A model generated the notes under the pieces. The model had not been told where the DNA came from. It worked only from the letters and a program-made list of their open reading frames with translations, and ran no database searches. Positions 6,766 through 18,100 of a stretch of DNA of 27,689 nt are shown piece after piece; position 1 is the stretch's first letter, and the number at the start of each line of letters is the position of its first letter. The stretch lies in the IMG/VR virus record IMGVR_UViG_3300045993_000485, positions 1-27,689 of that record; one strand, 5' to 3'. A program made the position numbers and the translations under genes. The stretch comes from a virus.

Positions 6766-8042
6766 CACAAGAAGCTTCAGAAATATTCCATGACGGTATT
6801 CCATTTATTATGGAAGGACAAGTTGTTTCAAACACCGACCCCGACCAAATGGGTAGAGTTAAGATATGGGTGCCGGCAATGGATGGCGAAAACTTTGTAG
6901 TTGATCAACTTCCTTGGGCTGAATATGCTTCTCCATTTATGGGTTTCACCGTTGAATATCCTGCAGGAAACGGAACATCGAACAACAAGGCGCATGCTGC
7001 ATATGGGTTTTGGGCCATACCGAAAATTGGAGCAACAGTATTAGTATTCTGTTTGAACGCAAATCCAGCTGCTAGATTTTATTTTGCTAGTACAACTCGT
7101 CTTCACAGAAATAGATCGTTGCCAGCTGGTAGAAATACAGATTACAATGGAAAGCCCGGGCCATTTGGTGATGATGGAGACGAAGCAGGAAATCTTACGC
7201 CGCTTCAACCAGCATATGACAACCTACGCAGACAGTTTAGAGGCGGGGAAATTACTGACCCAATAGCTAAAACAAGAGGAGCATGGGAACGTCAAGTTGC
7301 TCAACACAAAGATGATAAAGATGGGAATGATGGATACGCAAAAAGTCCAGCAGATTCATCTCATCTAGATCCACAGACATATTGTATTACTACACCTGGT
7401 AGACATGCTATTATAATGCAGGATGATCCAAAAGGTTCTCGTATTCGTTTTAAAACTGCAGAAGGTCACCAGATTATATTTGATGATACTAATGAACGTA
7501 TCTATATGTCAACGTCAGAAGGAAATAGTTGGGTTGAATTGGATCGAGATGGGCACATTCATGTTTTTAGTTCTAAGTCTATAAGCTTCCGAGCCGAAGA
7601 AGATATTAATATATCTGCTAATAGAAATATAAACATTGAAGCAAAAAAGGCAATCAATATAAGAGCAATTGATGAAGATATACGAATTGGAACTGGTGCT
7701 TCTCTTCACATAAAAGCATACAAAGATATAAAGCAGTCTGCATGTGGAATTTTTGATATCGATTGTGAAAGTGCTATTAAGATTACAGCTACTAATAACC
7801 TAGATATAAAATCTGGTGCTGATCTGGCATTGACAAGTACTCGAAATACCCATGTGTTGGCGGGGGCAGGATTAATTCAAACTGCAGCTAGAATAGATCA
7901 AAATGGTCCTCAGGCTAAACAAGCAGAAGCTGCTACTTGTCCTGAAAAACCAATTGCACCACCAATCATTCCGGGTGTTGAACCTTGGCAAGGCAGACCT
8001 CTTGCAAAGCGAAATGCTAATTATATCGAAAAGAAACTCTAA
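6762..8042 (+). CDS. 5: gp5-like baseplate central spike, without a lysozyme domain
   Basis: This is the tail needle below the hub that pierces the outer membrane. Residues about 15-130 form the OB-fold domain: EGQVVSNTDPDQMGRVKIWVP, then LPWAEYASPF, YGFWAIPKIGATVLVFCLN and ARFYFAS. A polar linker follows (130-215). From about 215 to 370 there is a VgrG/gp5-type beta-helix with short alternating repeats such as ISFRAEEDINISANRNINIEA. The tail ends PWQGRPLAKR, a common ending for such spikes. T4 gp5 (575 residues) carries a lysozyme domain between these parts. Here the protein is 426 residues and no lysozyme-like segment is seen. The start overlaps the hub stop as ATGA. The unit ends here, 36 bases before the next late promoter. 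Confidence 0.88.
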   Translation: MTQEASEIFHDGIPFIMEGQVVSNTDPDQMGRVKIWVPAMDGENFVVDQLPWAEYASPFMGFTVEYPAGNGTSNNKAHAAYGFWAIPKIGATVLVFCLNANPAARFYFASTTRLHRNRSLPAGRNTDYNGKPGPFGDDGDEAGNLTPLQPAYDNLRRQFRGGEITDPIAKTRGAWERQVAQHKDDKDGNDGYAKSPADSSHLDPQTYCITTPGRHAIIMQDDPKGSRIRFKTAEGHQIIFDDTNERIYMSTSEGNSWVELDRDGHIHVFSSKSISFRAEEDINISANRNINIEAKKAINIRAIDEDIRIGTGASLHIKAYKDIKQSACGIFDIDCESAIKITATNNLDIKSGADLALTSTRNTHVLAGAGLIQTAARIDQNGPQAKQAEAATCPEKPIAPPIIPGVEPWQGRPLAKRNANYIEKKL

Positions 8043-8077
8043 CTGGAAAGAGTGATTCAGGTGACTTTAGACTTATT

Positions 8078-8085
8078 GATAAATA
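8078..8085 (+). promoter_or_regulatory. Late promoter 2 (GATAAATA)
   Basis: GATAAATA is one mismatch from TATAAATA and lies 23 bases before gp25. AGACTT occurs 3 bases upstream, at 8069-8074. It drives the gp25-gp6 unit. The expected leader is only about 17 bases, and it shows no Shine-Dalgarno before the gp25 ATG. Confidence 0.7.
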
Positions 8086-8108
8086 CATAACTACTCTCTT
8101 CTAATAAT

Positions 8109-8480
8109 ATGACACGTGCAATTTACCGAGGCTTTTCAACAGCCGATTGGAACACTAGAAGTTCTTTCAGTATTTCAAATATTGATTTGGTAAAGCGCGA
8201 CCTGTTAAATCACATTTACACCGTCAAAGGTGAGCGTTTGATGATGCCTAACTTTGGAACTCGTATTCCTATTTTAGCATTTGAACCAAATGATGATTAT
8301 ACAAAGAAGATTATCGAGGAAGATTTAAAAGAAGTTTTCAGTTATGACCCTCGGGTTAGATTAATTTCATTAGAAGTATTAACGCTTAGAGATAACAATG
8401 CTATTCTTGCAATAGCGGATTTACTATACGTTGAGTTCAACGTTAGGGATACACTCAATATCGAGGTTCAATCGAAATGA
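8109..8480 (+). CDS. 25: Baseplate wedge subunit gp25-like
   Basis: This small wedge protein (GPW/gp25 family) bridges the wedge and the sheath start in T4. Its 123 residues are close to the T4 length of 132. Family features are DLVKRDLLNHIYTVKGERLMMPNFGTRIP (about 26-54), giving the conserved F-G-x-R-I stretch. They are followed by a helix with DDYTKKIIEEDLKEVF and a C-terminal strand pair ending YVEFNVRDTLNIEV. No Shine-Dalgarno lies before the ATG (CTCTCTTCTAATAAT), although the late promoter is close. The stop overlaps the gp6 start as ATGA, as expected for proteins that work together in the wedge. Confidence 0.9.
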   Translation: MTRAIYRGFSTADWNTRSSFSISNIDLVKRDLLNHIYTVKGERLMMPNFGTRIPILAFEPNDDYTKKIIEEDLKEVFSYDPRVRLISLEVLTLRDNNAILAIADLLYVEFNVRDTLNIEVQSK

Positions 8481-11400
8481 CCATTAGAAATACCTATGCT
8501 GCAGAATCGTGGGACAAAGTTTACAATGCTTTCTCCCAGATCAATTTTACATCTTATGATTACGATACTGTCAAGGAATCCCTCCTTCAGTATTTGAAAA
8601 TTTATCACCCTGAAAACTTCAATGACTTTATTGAATCATCAGAACTTATTGCCCTATTAGAATTGTTCTCCTATGTAGCGGAACTTCTTGCATATAGAAT
8701 TGATATTGCATCTCACGAAAACTTTATTACAACTGCTCAACGTAAACAATCTGTTCTCAAACTTGCTCGTCTTATCTCCTATAGAGCATCGAGAAATATT
8801 CCTGCTCGCGGTCTAGTAAAAATTAATACTGTTAGAACGACTGAAGACACGTATGACTCTCTTGGTAATAATCTAGCAAATACGACTATCACTTGGAATG
8901 ATCCAAATAATACTAACTGGAAAGAACAGTTTTTGTTAGTGATGAACAAGTCAATGACATCAAAATTCGGACAACCATCTAAGCAGTTCCAAATTGGCGA
9001 TGTGTCGATGCAACTTTACACATTCAACAATGGTCTAACATCTTTTAGAAATGGTGTATATCCATTCTCTGCATCTGGAACTTCGGAGCAAGTTCAAATG
9101 GAATTTGTTCCAGCAGACATTGACGAAAATGGACCATTTGAAAGAGCACCAGATTTGAACTCGCAAATGAATATCATCTATGCTTCTGATGGCAAGGGCG
9201 ACGGTTCAAACTTTACAGGTTTCTTAGGATTCTTAAAACAGGGTTCCTTAATACGCACTGATTACGTTATCACAGAACCTACTGCAAATCGTAGAGTCGA
9301 ACTAAGTGCTATCAATGTCAATGACACCGACGTTTGGGTCTATCGTGTTGATGATGCAAATACTATCATCGAGAATTGGGCAAGGGTAGAAACACTTAAT
9401 GAACAGAATATCTATTTCAACAACAATATGTCTTCACGTAAGAAGTATGAAATAGAAACTCTTGAGAATGATAAGATCGCTTTTGTCTTTGGTGATGGTA
9501 ACTTCAGCGATACGGCAGTTGGAACATTCCAGTTCTGGACTCGAGTATCTGTTAACCAAGACTTAACAATCCCTGCTAACAGAATTTCTGGACAGCAAAT
9601 GGGATTCTCCTATGTGAATAAGAATAATGTGGGTCAAGAATTTTCGATGACCTTCTCATTGACTGCTGCTATTCAGAACAATGCTGGTTCAGAAACTATT
9701 GAACACGTTAGACAGTCTGCACCATCTACTTACTATGCCCAAAACCGCATGGTCAATGGCCAAGATTACAACACATACATGTTGAAAGACCCAACTATTC
9801 TACGTCTTAAGACCGTGAATAGAACGTTTGCTGGTCAACCAAAATATGTCGAGTGGAATGATTCATCTAGAAAATATGAAAATGTAAAATTGTTCGGTGA
9901 TGATCTAACATTGCTTTATGATATTACTGCCGATGTTGTTCAGACAAAAACGAATGCAAAAACTATCATCGACACATTCATCGAACCACTTCTACAAACG
10001 AATGGGTTATTGAATTCTTTGACATATGTTTTATCTGCTTCTACTAATTCTGAAGGCATCATCAGTTACCCACGTAGAAAATTTATAGAAGACAATCGTC
10101 AGATTTATAAAGATGTCGATGGTGCAAATGTTAAACCATATGGGTCGACAAGTTCAGGTGAAACTGGAAGTTTGAATGAGAAGTCGGCAATACAGTCTGC
10201 TCTTGACCAACATTGGTATGGTGAACCAACCGGGTATGCAACCATCAATGGTGTTCGTCACGTGATTATTCTTGATCCAACAACAAATCCTAAGGACGAT
10301 GGTAAGATTTACACCCCAGATATCCCTAGAACGGTTGATGGTATTAATACATATCCACCTGGTGATACTGGTTCTGGTCTTCAGTTGATCGGCAGTCAAC
10401 CTACATTTGGTTTAAGGTTCAATAGATTTTTATCTGCTTTTGGTACTGGTACCATTACATTATATGACCCAACAAATACTGCTTCTATAGCATATGATGG
10501 CGATGTTCATGCAGCACCCGCAGTAGGTATTGATTATTATAAGGGCAAGCCAGAAACTCTTACTTTAGAGATGACATCGGACCAGACAACTTTCACTGTC
10601 ATCAGTAATATTCGCGGTAAGTTACCTAACTATAGTTTAGATTTGGCACCTCGCTGGTCAGTTCAAACCTCTATTAATCTCCCGATAGATTTTATTATTA
10701 CTGCTGCTTCAACTGTATTTGAAGCAGGTGATGCATTTATTATTGACATATCATTTGGGACAACTTGGACTGCAAAGATTAGAAAATTTGGTACTGGAAA
10801 TAATAGGAAAGTAAATCTTAGTGGTTGGTGGCAGTTAGTATCTAGTTCAGAATTAGGTATCACATCTATTCCAAACCCTATCCAATCTACAAATTTTGAC
10901 CCAACAAGCACTGCTGATTCTTGGGTATTCTTAATAAGTAGAACTACTAGCACTACAACGGGCGAAGTAGATAATACGTATATCTACAGTAGAGATATAA
11001 AGATCGTTGCTGAGAGTCTATCAACGAAGTTCTGGTATAATCAAAATACTCAGATTATCGATTCGAGTACCAAAAAACCAGTCTATGATAAAGTTCGTAT
11101 CCTACGCTCGAACTTAGATGAATATGGAGTCCCACTTCAGAAAGCAGACATCTATGATGTTGTTGATTTTGTATATGATTCTGATGGCGTAGTCAACTTT
11201 AATAGAGTTGAGCTTCTTCCAACAGACACTATTAACTTTACACAAGCAGGTGATTCAACCCCAGATAATGTTCTTCAGTTTATTTCATTCTCTGAAAATA
11301 GGTATGAATATTTCTTGGTATTAGTTTCAAATAGTTCCATTGCATCAGTTCCAACATTAACGGCAGTGTTAGATCCGACCAATAGTAATATTGTTACTAT

Positions 11401-12109
11401 TGGATTATACGGAACATTTACCTTTGCTAATAGTGTCACGAATCTATCCGGGGAAGTTAGCGGATATAAACTTCTAAGACGTAGAACAGTTGTTGATCTC
11501 GACTTTATGTGGCAGCACTTTAGCCCAGTTACTCATTTGATCGACCCATCGGTTACAAATATTCACGATGCATTCTTGATGACCCGTGGTTATTATACCA
11601 ATGTCATTAACTTTGTTAAGGGTTATTCCTCAGTTGAACCTACACCGCCTACTCCATTAGAGTTAAGAACCTCATATGGTTACTTGTTGACTAACAAAAT
11701 GATTTCAGATACTGTAGTTCTTCATTCTGGTAAAATCAAACTTTTATTCGGTTCAAAAGCAGATCAGAAGTTGAGAGCAACATTCAAAGTTGTTAAGGCG
11801 ACTGGCGCTACATTCTCAGATGAACGTATCAAATCAGAAATTGTTTCAGTTATTGATACCTTCTTTGATATTCAGAACTGGGAATTTGGCGACAGGTTCT
11901 ATGCAACGGAACTTATATCTCTGATCCACCAAAAACTACCAACCCAAATCGCTTCGGTTGTTTTGGTTCCTCTTTACTCTGTCAACTCCTTTGGTTCTCT
12001 ATTCACAATCGATTCAGGTTTTGATGAGATACTACAATCTGCTGCAACAGTAAATGATATCGAGATGGTAGATGCACTTACCCCAACTATTCTTCGTCAA
12101 GTAAGATAG
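8477..12109 (+). CDS. 6: Baseplate wedge subunit gp6-like (baseplate J family), enlarged
   Basis: gp6 forms the inner ring of the baseplate that drives the hexagon-to-star change. T4 gp6 has 660 residues and this one has 1210. The N-terminus (about 1-110) is the usual helical region: NFNDFIESSELIALLELFSY, then AYRIDIASHENFITTAQRKQ, then VLKLARLISYRAS. The C-terminus has FSDERIKSEIVSVIDTFFDIQ, then EFGDRFYATELISLIHQKLP and IASVVLVP, the usual gp6 ending. The extra length lies in between and includes a beta-rich insert (about 690-760) ending FEAGDAFIIDI. Similar inserts appear in the next two genes. The start overlaps gp25, with GAGG 10 bases upstream. A late promoter lies 34 bases after the stop. 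Confidence 0.85.
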   Translation: MTIRNTYAAESWDKVYNAFSQINFTSYDYDTVKESLLQYLKIYHPENFNDFIESSELIALLELFSYVAELLAYRIDIASHENFITTAQRKQSVLKLARLISYRASRNIPARGLVKINTVRTTEDTYDSLGNNLANTTITWNDPNNTNWKEQFLLVMNKSMTSKFGQPSKQFQIGDVSMQLYTFNNGLTSFRNGVYPFSASGTSEQVQMEFVPADIDENGPFERAPDLNSQMNIIYASDGKGDGSNFTGFLGFLKQGSLIRTDYVITEPTANRRVELSAINVNDTDVWVYRVDDANTIIENWARVETLNEQNIYFNNNMSSRKKYEIETLENDKIAFVFGDGNFSDTAVGTFQFWTRVSVNQDLTIPANRISGQQMGFSYVNKNNVGQEFSMTFSLTAAIQNNAGSETIEHVRQSAPSTYYAQNRMVNGQDYNTYMLKDPTILRLKTVNRTFAGQPKYVEWNDSSRKYENVKLFGDDLTLLYDITADVVQTKTNAKTIIDTFIEPLLQTNGLLNSLTYVLSASTNSEGIISYPRRKFIEDNRQIYKDVDGANVKPYGSTSSGETGSLNEKSAIQSALDQHWYGEPTGYATINGVRHVIILDPTTNPKDDGKIYTPDIPRTVDGINTYPPGDTGSGLQLIGSQPTFGLRFNRFLSAFGTGTITLYDPTNTASIAYDGDVHAAPAVGIDYYKGKPETLTLEMTSDQTTFTVISNIRGKLPNYSLDLAPRWSVQTSINLPIDFIITAASTVFEAGDAFIIDISFGTTWTAKIRKFGTGNNRKVNLSGWWQLVSSSELGITSIPNPIQSTNFDPTSTADSWVFLISRTTSTTTGEVDNTYIYSRDIKIVAESLSTKFWYNQNTQIIDSSTKKPVYDKVRILRSNLDEYGVPLQKADIYDVVDFVYDSDGVVNFNRVELLPTDTINFTQAGDSTPDNVLQFISFSENRYEYFLVLVSNSSIASVPTLTAVLDPTNSNIVTIGLYGTFTFANSVTNLSGEVSGYKLLRRRTVVDLDFMWQHFSPVTHLIDPSVTNIHDAFLMTRGYYTNVINFVKGYSSVEPTPPTPLELRTSYGYLLTNKMISDTVVLHSGKIKLLFGSKADQKLRATFKVVKATGATFSDERIKSEIVSVIDTFFDIQNWEFGDRFYATELISLIHQKLPTQIASVVLVPLYSVNSFGSLFTIDSGFDEILQSAATVNDIEMVDALTPTILRQVR

Positions 12110-12132
12110 TCAGGTAATCACATTTCTAGACT

Positions 12133-12168
12133 TTAAGAAGTTGGATAAATATAATATCCACTTCTTAA
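12133..12168 (+). other. Inverted repeat enclosing late promoter 3
   Basis: TTAAGAAG (12133-12140) pairs with CTTCTTAA (12161-12168), and TGGATA (12142-12147) pairs with TATCCA (12155-12160), with one bulged T at 12141 and a 7-base loop. The late-promoter element 12144-12151 lies in the upper stem and loop. No T-run follows, so it is not a classical terminator. RNA read through from gp6 could fold it fully. RNA starting at this promoter (about 12157-12158) would hold only the right arm. Confidence 0.7.
12144..12151 (+). promoter_or_regulatory. Late promoter 3 (GATAAATA)
   Basis: GATAAATA, one mismatch from the T4 late consensus, lies 38 bases before the 2822-residue gene, within the inverted repeat at 12133-12168. 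AGACTT occurs 10 bases upstream (12128-12133). The leader has no clear Shine-Dalgarno before the ATG at 12190. Confidence 0.65.
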
Positions 12169-12189
12169 GACTATCGAGCACGCTCCAAT

Positions 12190-15100
12190 ATGGCAAGTCA
12201 AAATCTAGATCTAAAAAAACTACTACCTTCAGCAACTAGAAACGAACTATTAGATAGTTTGGTTTCTAATATGTTCAATCGCTTTGTGTCTGAGGAACAG
12301 AGTGTATTGGTGAATGGTAGAATAGGTAAAAATACAGTGGGTGATGCTCCTATTCAAGCATCGAATCTGGATAGAGAAGTAAATGCTATGATACCAGCAC
12401 TTTACTTTAAGTCGGGTAAAGAAGAAAATATCTTCACCTTTGAAGATATGCTTAACAGATTATATGCTTTAGATACCGATGTTCCAAATCTAAGAACTTG
12501 GATGGCAGAGCAGTCATTCAACTATACATACCCAATCAACTATGACAAGTTTATCAACTATGCAAACTATTACTGGGTACAATGGTCCAGCACTGGTCCA
12601 GCATTCAATCCGCTAAATCATCCAGATTACTATGTTATTGAAAATCCAAAGAAAACTGATTTGATAAAGTTGCCAGTTGAGTTAGCAACTACTGAGCCTA
12701 TTAGATTTTGGACTAATAATCGCCCACCAGAAACCTTCACAATATCATTTCAATCAAATCAAAACTATACCATCACCAGTAAGTTTGGAACCGTAGACAC
12801 TGGGTTAAATCAAACCGGTGTGTTAGCGACAATAACATCAGGTGCAGAAAATCTAATCACTATTACTGATGGAACAGATCCTTTAATCTCTTTTGTTATC
12901 ACTGTTGGTGGTTTGCACTTTAGTGCTGGAGATTATTTTACTTTAGACATTACCTATTTTACTAGCAACATTTTAATATCACTAACTGCCGCAAATAGTA
13001 TCGGTAAAGGAACTATTAGTGGAGTAGAAACATTATCACCTTATATGAAGATTGATGGTGTAACAGTTGCTATTGGAGAACGGGTACTTGTTAAAGATCA
13101 GGTTGACCCTACAGAAAATGGTATCTACATTGTCTCTCTTGGAACTAAGTGGTCACTCGCAGATGATGCCAATCAGGCAGCGTATTTTTATAACGGATCT
13201 TCTGTCTATGTCAAAAATGGAACTGCGAATGGACTAAAAACCTTTGTTGCTTCTGGTACCTATCCATCATTAACATTTACCACTGACGGATTTACATCTA
13301 CCGGCCCATTAAATGATTGGCAAAAATATAATACTTGGGTTCATAGAGAAGAACTCTTTACTCTTGAAGCGAGTGGAATTCATTTCACTTCTTATGTTCA
13401 AGCAACGCGTCCTATTATTGAATATAATAATACCTTAGAGTTGAATAGTGCTACACTAAATGGGTATCCATGCCAAACCGGATTTGGTCCAGTTTATGAG
13501 CAAGCAAAAATATCCTTTGGTCAAATACCACAGTTTAATCTTTATAGATATGACGGCACCCATTGCGGTTCAACATCTGGTATTTTCTATTATGTCGAAG
13601 ACCCAGATTTTACTACTGACAGCGTACTTAAAAAGCGTGTAAAAACTACTGCCAACTATGATTATATTTTTGGTATTGGTATTAAAGATACTGAAGGTCG
13701 TCTTTTATACTATAAAGATGCTGGGCAACTTAAATCTGTTTGGAGAGAAGGTGTCATAGCATCTGAGCATACGTTACCTATTATTTTTTCTGGTGGATAT
13801 AATCGTGGCACCTTAGTAGTCGACCACATTTTTGCTTCTGCTGATAATCAAGGTTGGACTGCTAAAGTGTTAACCCCTACTACATTTAGTATTACTGGAA
13901 CAAGAAGTGGATTTGTCGGGAATGCTACTGTTGGGATACAGTTTGCTTGTGATGATATTGCATTAACCATCTCTAATGGAATAACACCCTTTGTAGCAGG
14001 AGAGTTTTTCACTTTCATTGTTCACACCACTATTACTCCAAGATATGTTAAAAAGAACGTAGATGAAAGTATAGTGAACTATCCAGGTGGCATTGGTACT
14101 GATATTGCCGATGGTAATAATGATGGTACATGGATGAATCCTGCTAGAATGTTCGAGAACATAGAACGCGAAACAAGAACAGAAGTCAACTTTGGCGATT
14201 TACTCAATCATACTCGTAGCGTTATAAAAAACCAAAATGGTTTTGTTGGCACGTCCTTTGGCGTAAACAATCTTAGAACACTAGACTTTAATCCGGGTCT
14301 TGGCGGAACTATTCGTGAGTTTGGAAGCAACTTTCCATTGCTTGCTTCCATGCTTATTCAGAAGGATGTTTCACCTCTTACTATTATTGATTTTGCCGAG
14401 CAACAATATCTGACTGCACTATCTAGCGTTGATCAGTTTATGATCAATGATTTCCCAGAATATCTTGCTAGTATTTCGCACGTTGGGGTTACCGATATTA
14501 ATCCTAATCACCCAGACATTCAGAGACTTGTAGAATATTTTGAGCAACTTCGCACAGACAATGAAGTATTAAAACACACATTCAGCGATACTACCGCATT
14601 AGTTAAGTGCTGGCCGATTACTTTACCTATGATGGGATTAACACCTCGGGTAGTGCCTGATATTACATTTGATAGAGAACTTGGTTTAGATACGATCGTT
14701 CACCATGATGGTCACGTATCTTCTGTCACCCCAAGAAATATGGCATTAGACAGACAGTTACTTGCAACGGTTGTTACTCGCTCAGATGGATCCCAATCTG
14801 CTGGCATCTTTTCCGAAAGTATGCCAGCTATTCCATATGCTCGTCAGCTCTGGTTTAAACCATCTACTCAGCAGTTGTTTATGTTCAGTGTTGATACTGA
14901 TGCAACAAATCCAGTCGCTGGGGTATCAGGTGATATTTGGTATAACAGAAATCTAAATGAACTTAAAATATGGGATATAACCGGTAATGCATGGATTACT
15001 CCAAATGTCAATATGACAGTTGACAGTCGCTGGACAGAAATCTCTATTGCGAATATTAAGAACAGTTTAGTTATCGCTATCGAAAATAAGTTGTATGCAA

Positions 15101-18100
15101 GTGTTAGCACTCACCAACAGATAAACTTTGATATATTCTCAAACGCTTTATCGGGATATTCTTCAGTTGAACTAGCAAAGTTTTCTGCTAAGTATAACTA
15201 CGATACATTTGCAGCAGATTATTCAGCATCAGATCCATTTACATGGAATTATTCCTTATCACTTCCATATGCAAGATGGTATGATAACTACTTAGGTTAT
15301 TTTGAAGCTGCGGGATATCATGATGTCATTAGACCAAATCTTGAACCCTGGAAGTTAAGTGATGGTTTATTACCACTTGCTGTTTGGAATGCTATTTATA
15401 AATGTAATGTTGTCGCTACATCGGATCGTATATCTGCCAGAGTTGTCGCAACGACTGATGTCACATCACTATTTGGTATTCAAGTCATCGATGATACATT
15501 ACTATTTGTTGGCGATAAAGTATTGTTGCAAGCGCAAGCATCTCCAATATACAATGGGCTTTATATAGTTTCTTCTGTGGGCTGGAGTAGAAGTTCTGAT
15601 ACTCTTGCATATCAACAGACAGTAGATATTACTGATGGATATGAATATAAAGGCAGTACATGGGTATTAACGTCAGCACCAGCCGTTGGTGTGCTACCGT
15701 TAGTTTATGAACAGGCTCGCCTTTGGTCAAATCAGATGTGGGCTGATATAAAAGCTGCAAATCCGACTTTGAAGCTCTGTGTTAATACTCGCACAGATGA
15801 GTTGCTGCCACCTTATGTAAACCCTTCTTCATGGGGTGCATCAGAAGCAATACTGAATATTATCCCAACTGGGGTAAGTAATACATATTCGTTTGGTCAA
15901 AATGGTCCAATAGAAAATGTTTGGAAAAAATCTCTTGAATATAGATATGGGTTATGCAGAACCGCTTTTAGATTAAACCCACTTGGGTTTTTAGATAAAT
16001 CATGGGGTGAAACATATATCAAAGTTGAGGGTAATGTCCGTGTTGAACGAAACCTAATGTCACCATTATCTTCATCTAAGTTCTTGCTTCACGGTGAAAA
16101 ACTAAATGTCATTAACTCTTACTTACCTTCAGAAGTTCAGTCAAGAATATTTGGGTTAAACTTTACATCACCTACTCCAAAATCATTTGAGTTTGAAGTA
16201 ACCCATACTGCTGACAATGTCACCATCTTATCCGCAAAAATGGATGGTGTTTATCAAGGCGATATACAAGTCGGATTATTAAGTTCATTCGGAATTTTCA
16301 TATATGACATGGGAATTCCATATGAGTTAGGTGAAAAACTATTAGCAACATTCGATGGAACAACTGCTGTTTATTCACACGTCCCAGCAATGGTTAAGAA
16401 GTTCAAAGGCTTTGGACAGACATTTACCAATCTCCTGAGATATAGTTACATTGATACAGAGTTATCGGAAGTGTCTCAAGCATATCGCGGGTGGACAGTG
16501 AAACTCACGCATCGTTTGGGTGCGATGATTAGACCTGATACACTGTCTATTAATACTACTCAAGGGGTTATGCCTTCCACTGGATTTAATGTAGTCTTGA
16601 AGAAATCTGCTAATGTTAGAAGTCTTTGGATATCAGCATTGCGTATTCAGTTGTTAGAAATGGGAAGCAAGAAGCTTAATGCTGATGGATTGTTTATTCC
16701 ATCTAACGATGCAAGCGATTGGATATTCCGTATTGAAGGTTATAATGTCCAACACCCAACAGTTGATCGTTATATGTTAGACGATACTTCTGGATATGAA
16801 ACATTCTATGCGCTAAATAAACGCACCTCTGATAATGTATGGAAGAGATGCAATACTAGAACCGCATTTCTAACAACTACCATCCCGATTGCGGTCACTG
16901 GATTACAGAATGTTGTCAACTTTATCTACGGGTATATTGATAGATTGACAGAACTTGGTTGGACTATTAACGGGGATAATCCAGTAACTGATAAGGAAAC
17001 AGGTAGAAATATTGATTGGCAGTTAGAAGTAGAAAAACTTATTGATAGAGTTTATGGTGGCATGTTAGTGGATGAAGGTCACATTTTGAACCCATTCATG
17101 GGCAAACTTTCTGTTACTACCCCAGTAGGATTGCTTGCTAAATATTCTGATGCTAACTATATCGATGCATATTCTATGCAAGCAGCATATGATGTGACCG
17201 GATTGAATATCCCCGTATCTAATCTATCTGTTATTAGAACAGATGATGGGGCAATAACATACTCTTCTACACCTATATTCTCTGCTCATGTATTCCTAGA
17301 CGAATATGAACACGTCATTCTTATGAACCAGAAGTTCTCTGACGAATATTCTTCAGCGATGGTTTTTGATACCTTCTTAGGATTGCGTTTGGATACGGCA
17401 TATCTAAGTTTCATTAGACAGCAGACTGCTAATGGGAAACCAACCTTTGATGGTTTCTTCTTGAGTGGTAACGATGTGAAGCGTAATATGTCTTCTTCGA
17501 TAGATGCTGTCAGTAACTATTACGATGCTAATCAAACCTTCTATGAACCAACAACTGCTAAGCATGCTCTGTCATTGTTAGGATTTGTTAAGAAGGATTA
17601 CTTTAATGCTATCAATGTTAACGATACTACCCAGTTTAACTTCTGGAGAGGATTGATACAGGCAAAGGGAACTAATATGGCGATCGATGCTTTTGTAAAC
17701 TACAAAAAGTTTACATCAGCATCTACTGACGAATATTGGGCATATAAGTTAGCAACGTTTGGTGATGCTCGTGAAAGAACATTCCCTGAAGTCAAGATTA
17801 ATCCTGCCGACGTATTCCAAAAGTTTACTAAGTTGCAGTTCTATTCTCGCGATCTTCCACATGACCCACTTCCATTATTTACCCAGATAGAAAACATTGA
17901 TGATACCCGTTGGTATTCTATTGATGACTTGGGTAAAGGTATGAAGTTTGAAGCACAGTATATTACTGAAACTGTTACCGCCGCTCACTCCGGTTATGTC
18001 GTTCTTAATAACATCTATCATAATGGTGATAGCATGTCTCCTACTGTTACTGGTGGTGCAGTAATAATCAATGCTAAACTTATTTGGGTTCCTGGTGCTG

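Noticed and set aside
6345-6770. Minus-strand open frame of 141 codons opposite the hub gene.
   Set aside because: It is antisense to a well-formed coding region in the direction of all neighbouring genes and shows no recognisable domain.
12133-12168. Intrinsic transcription terminator after gp6.
   Set aside because: The stem is AT-rich with a bulge and no run of T follows it.
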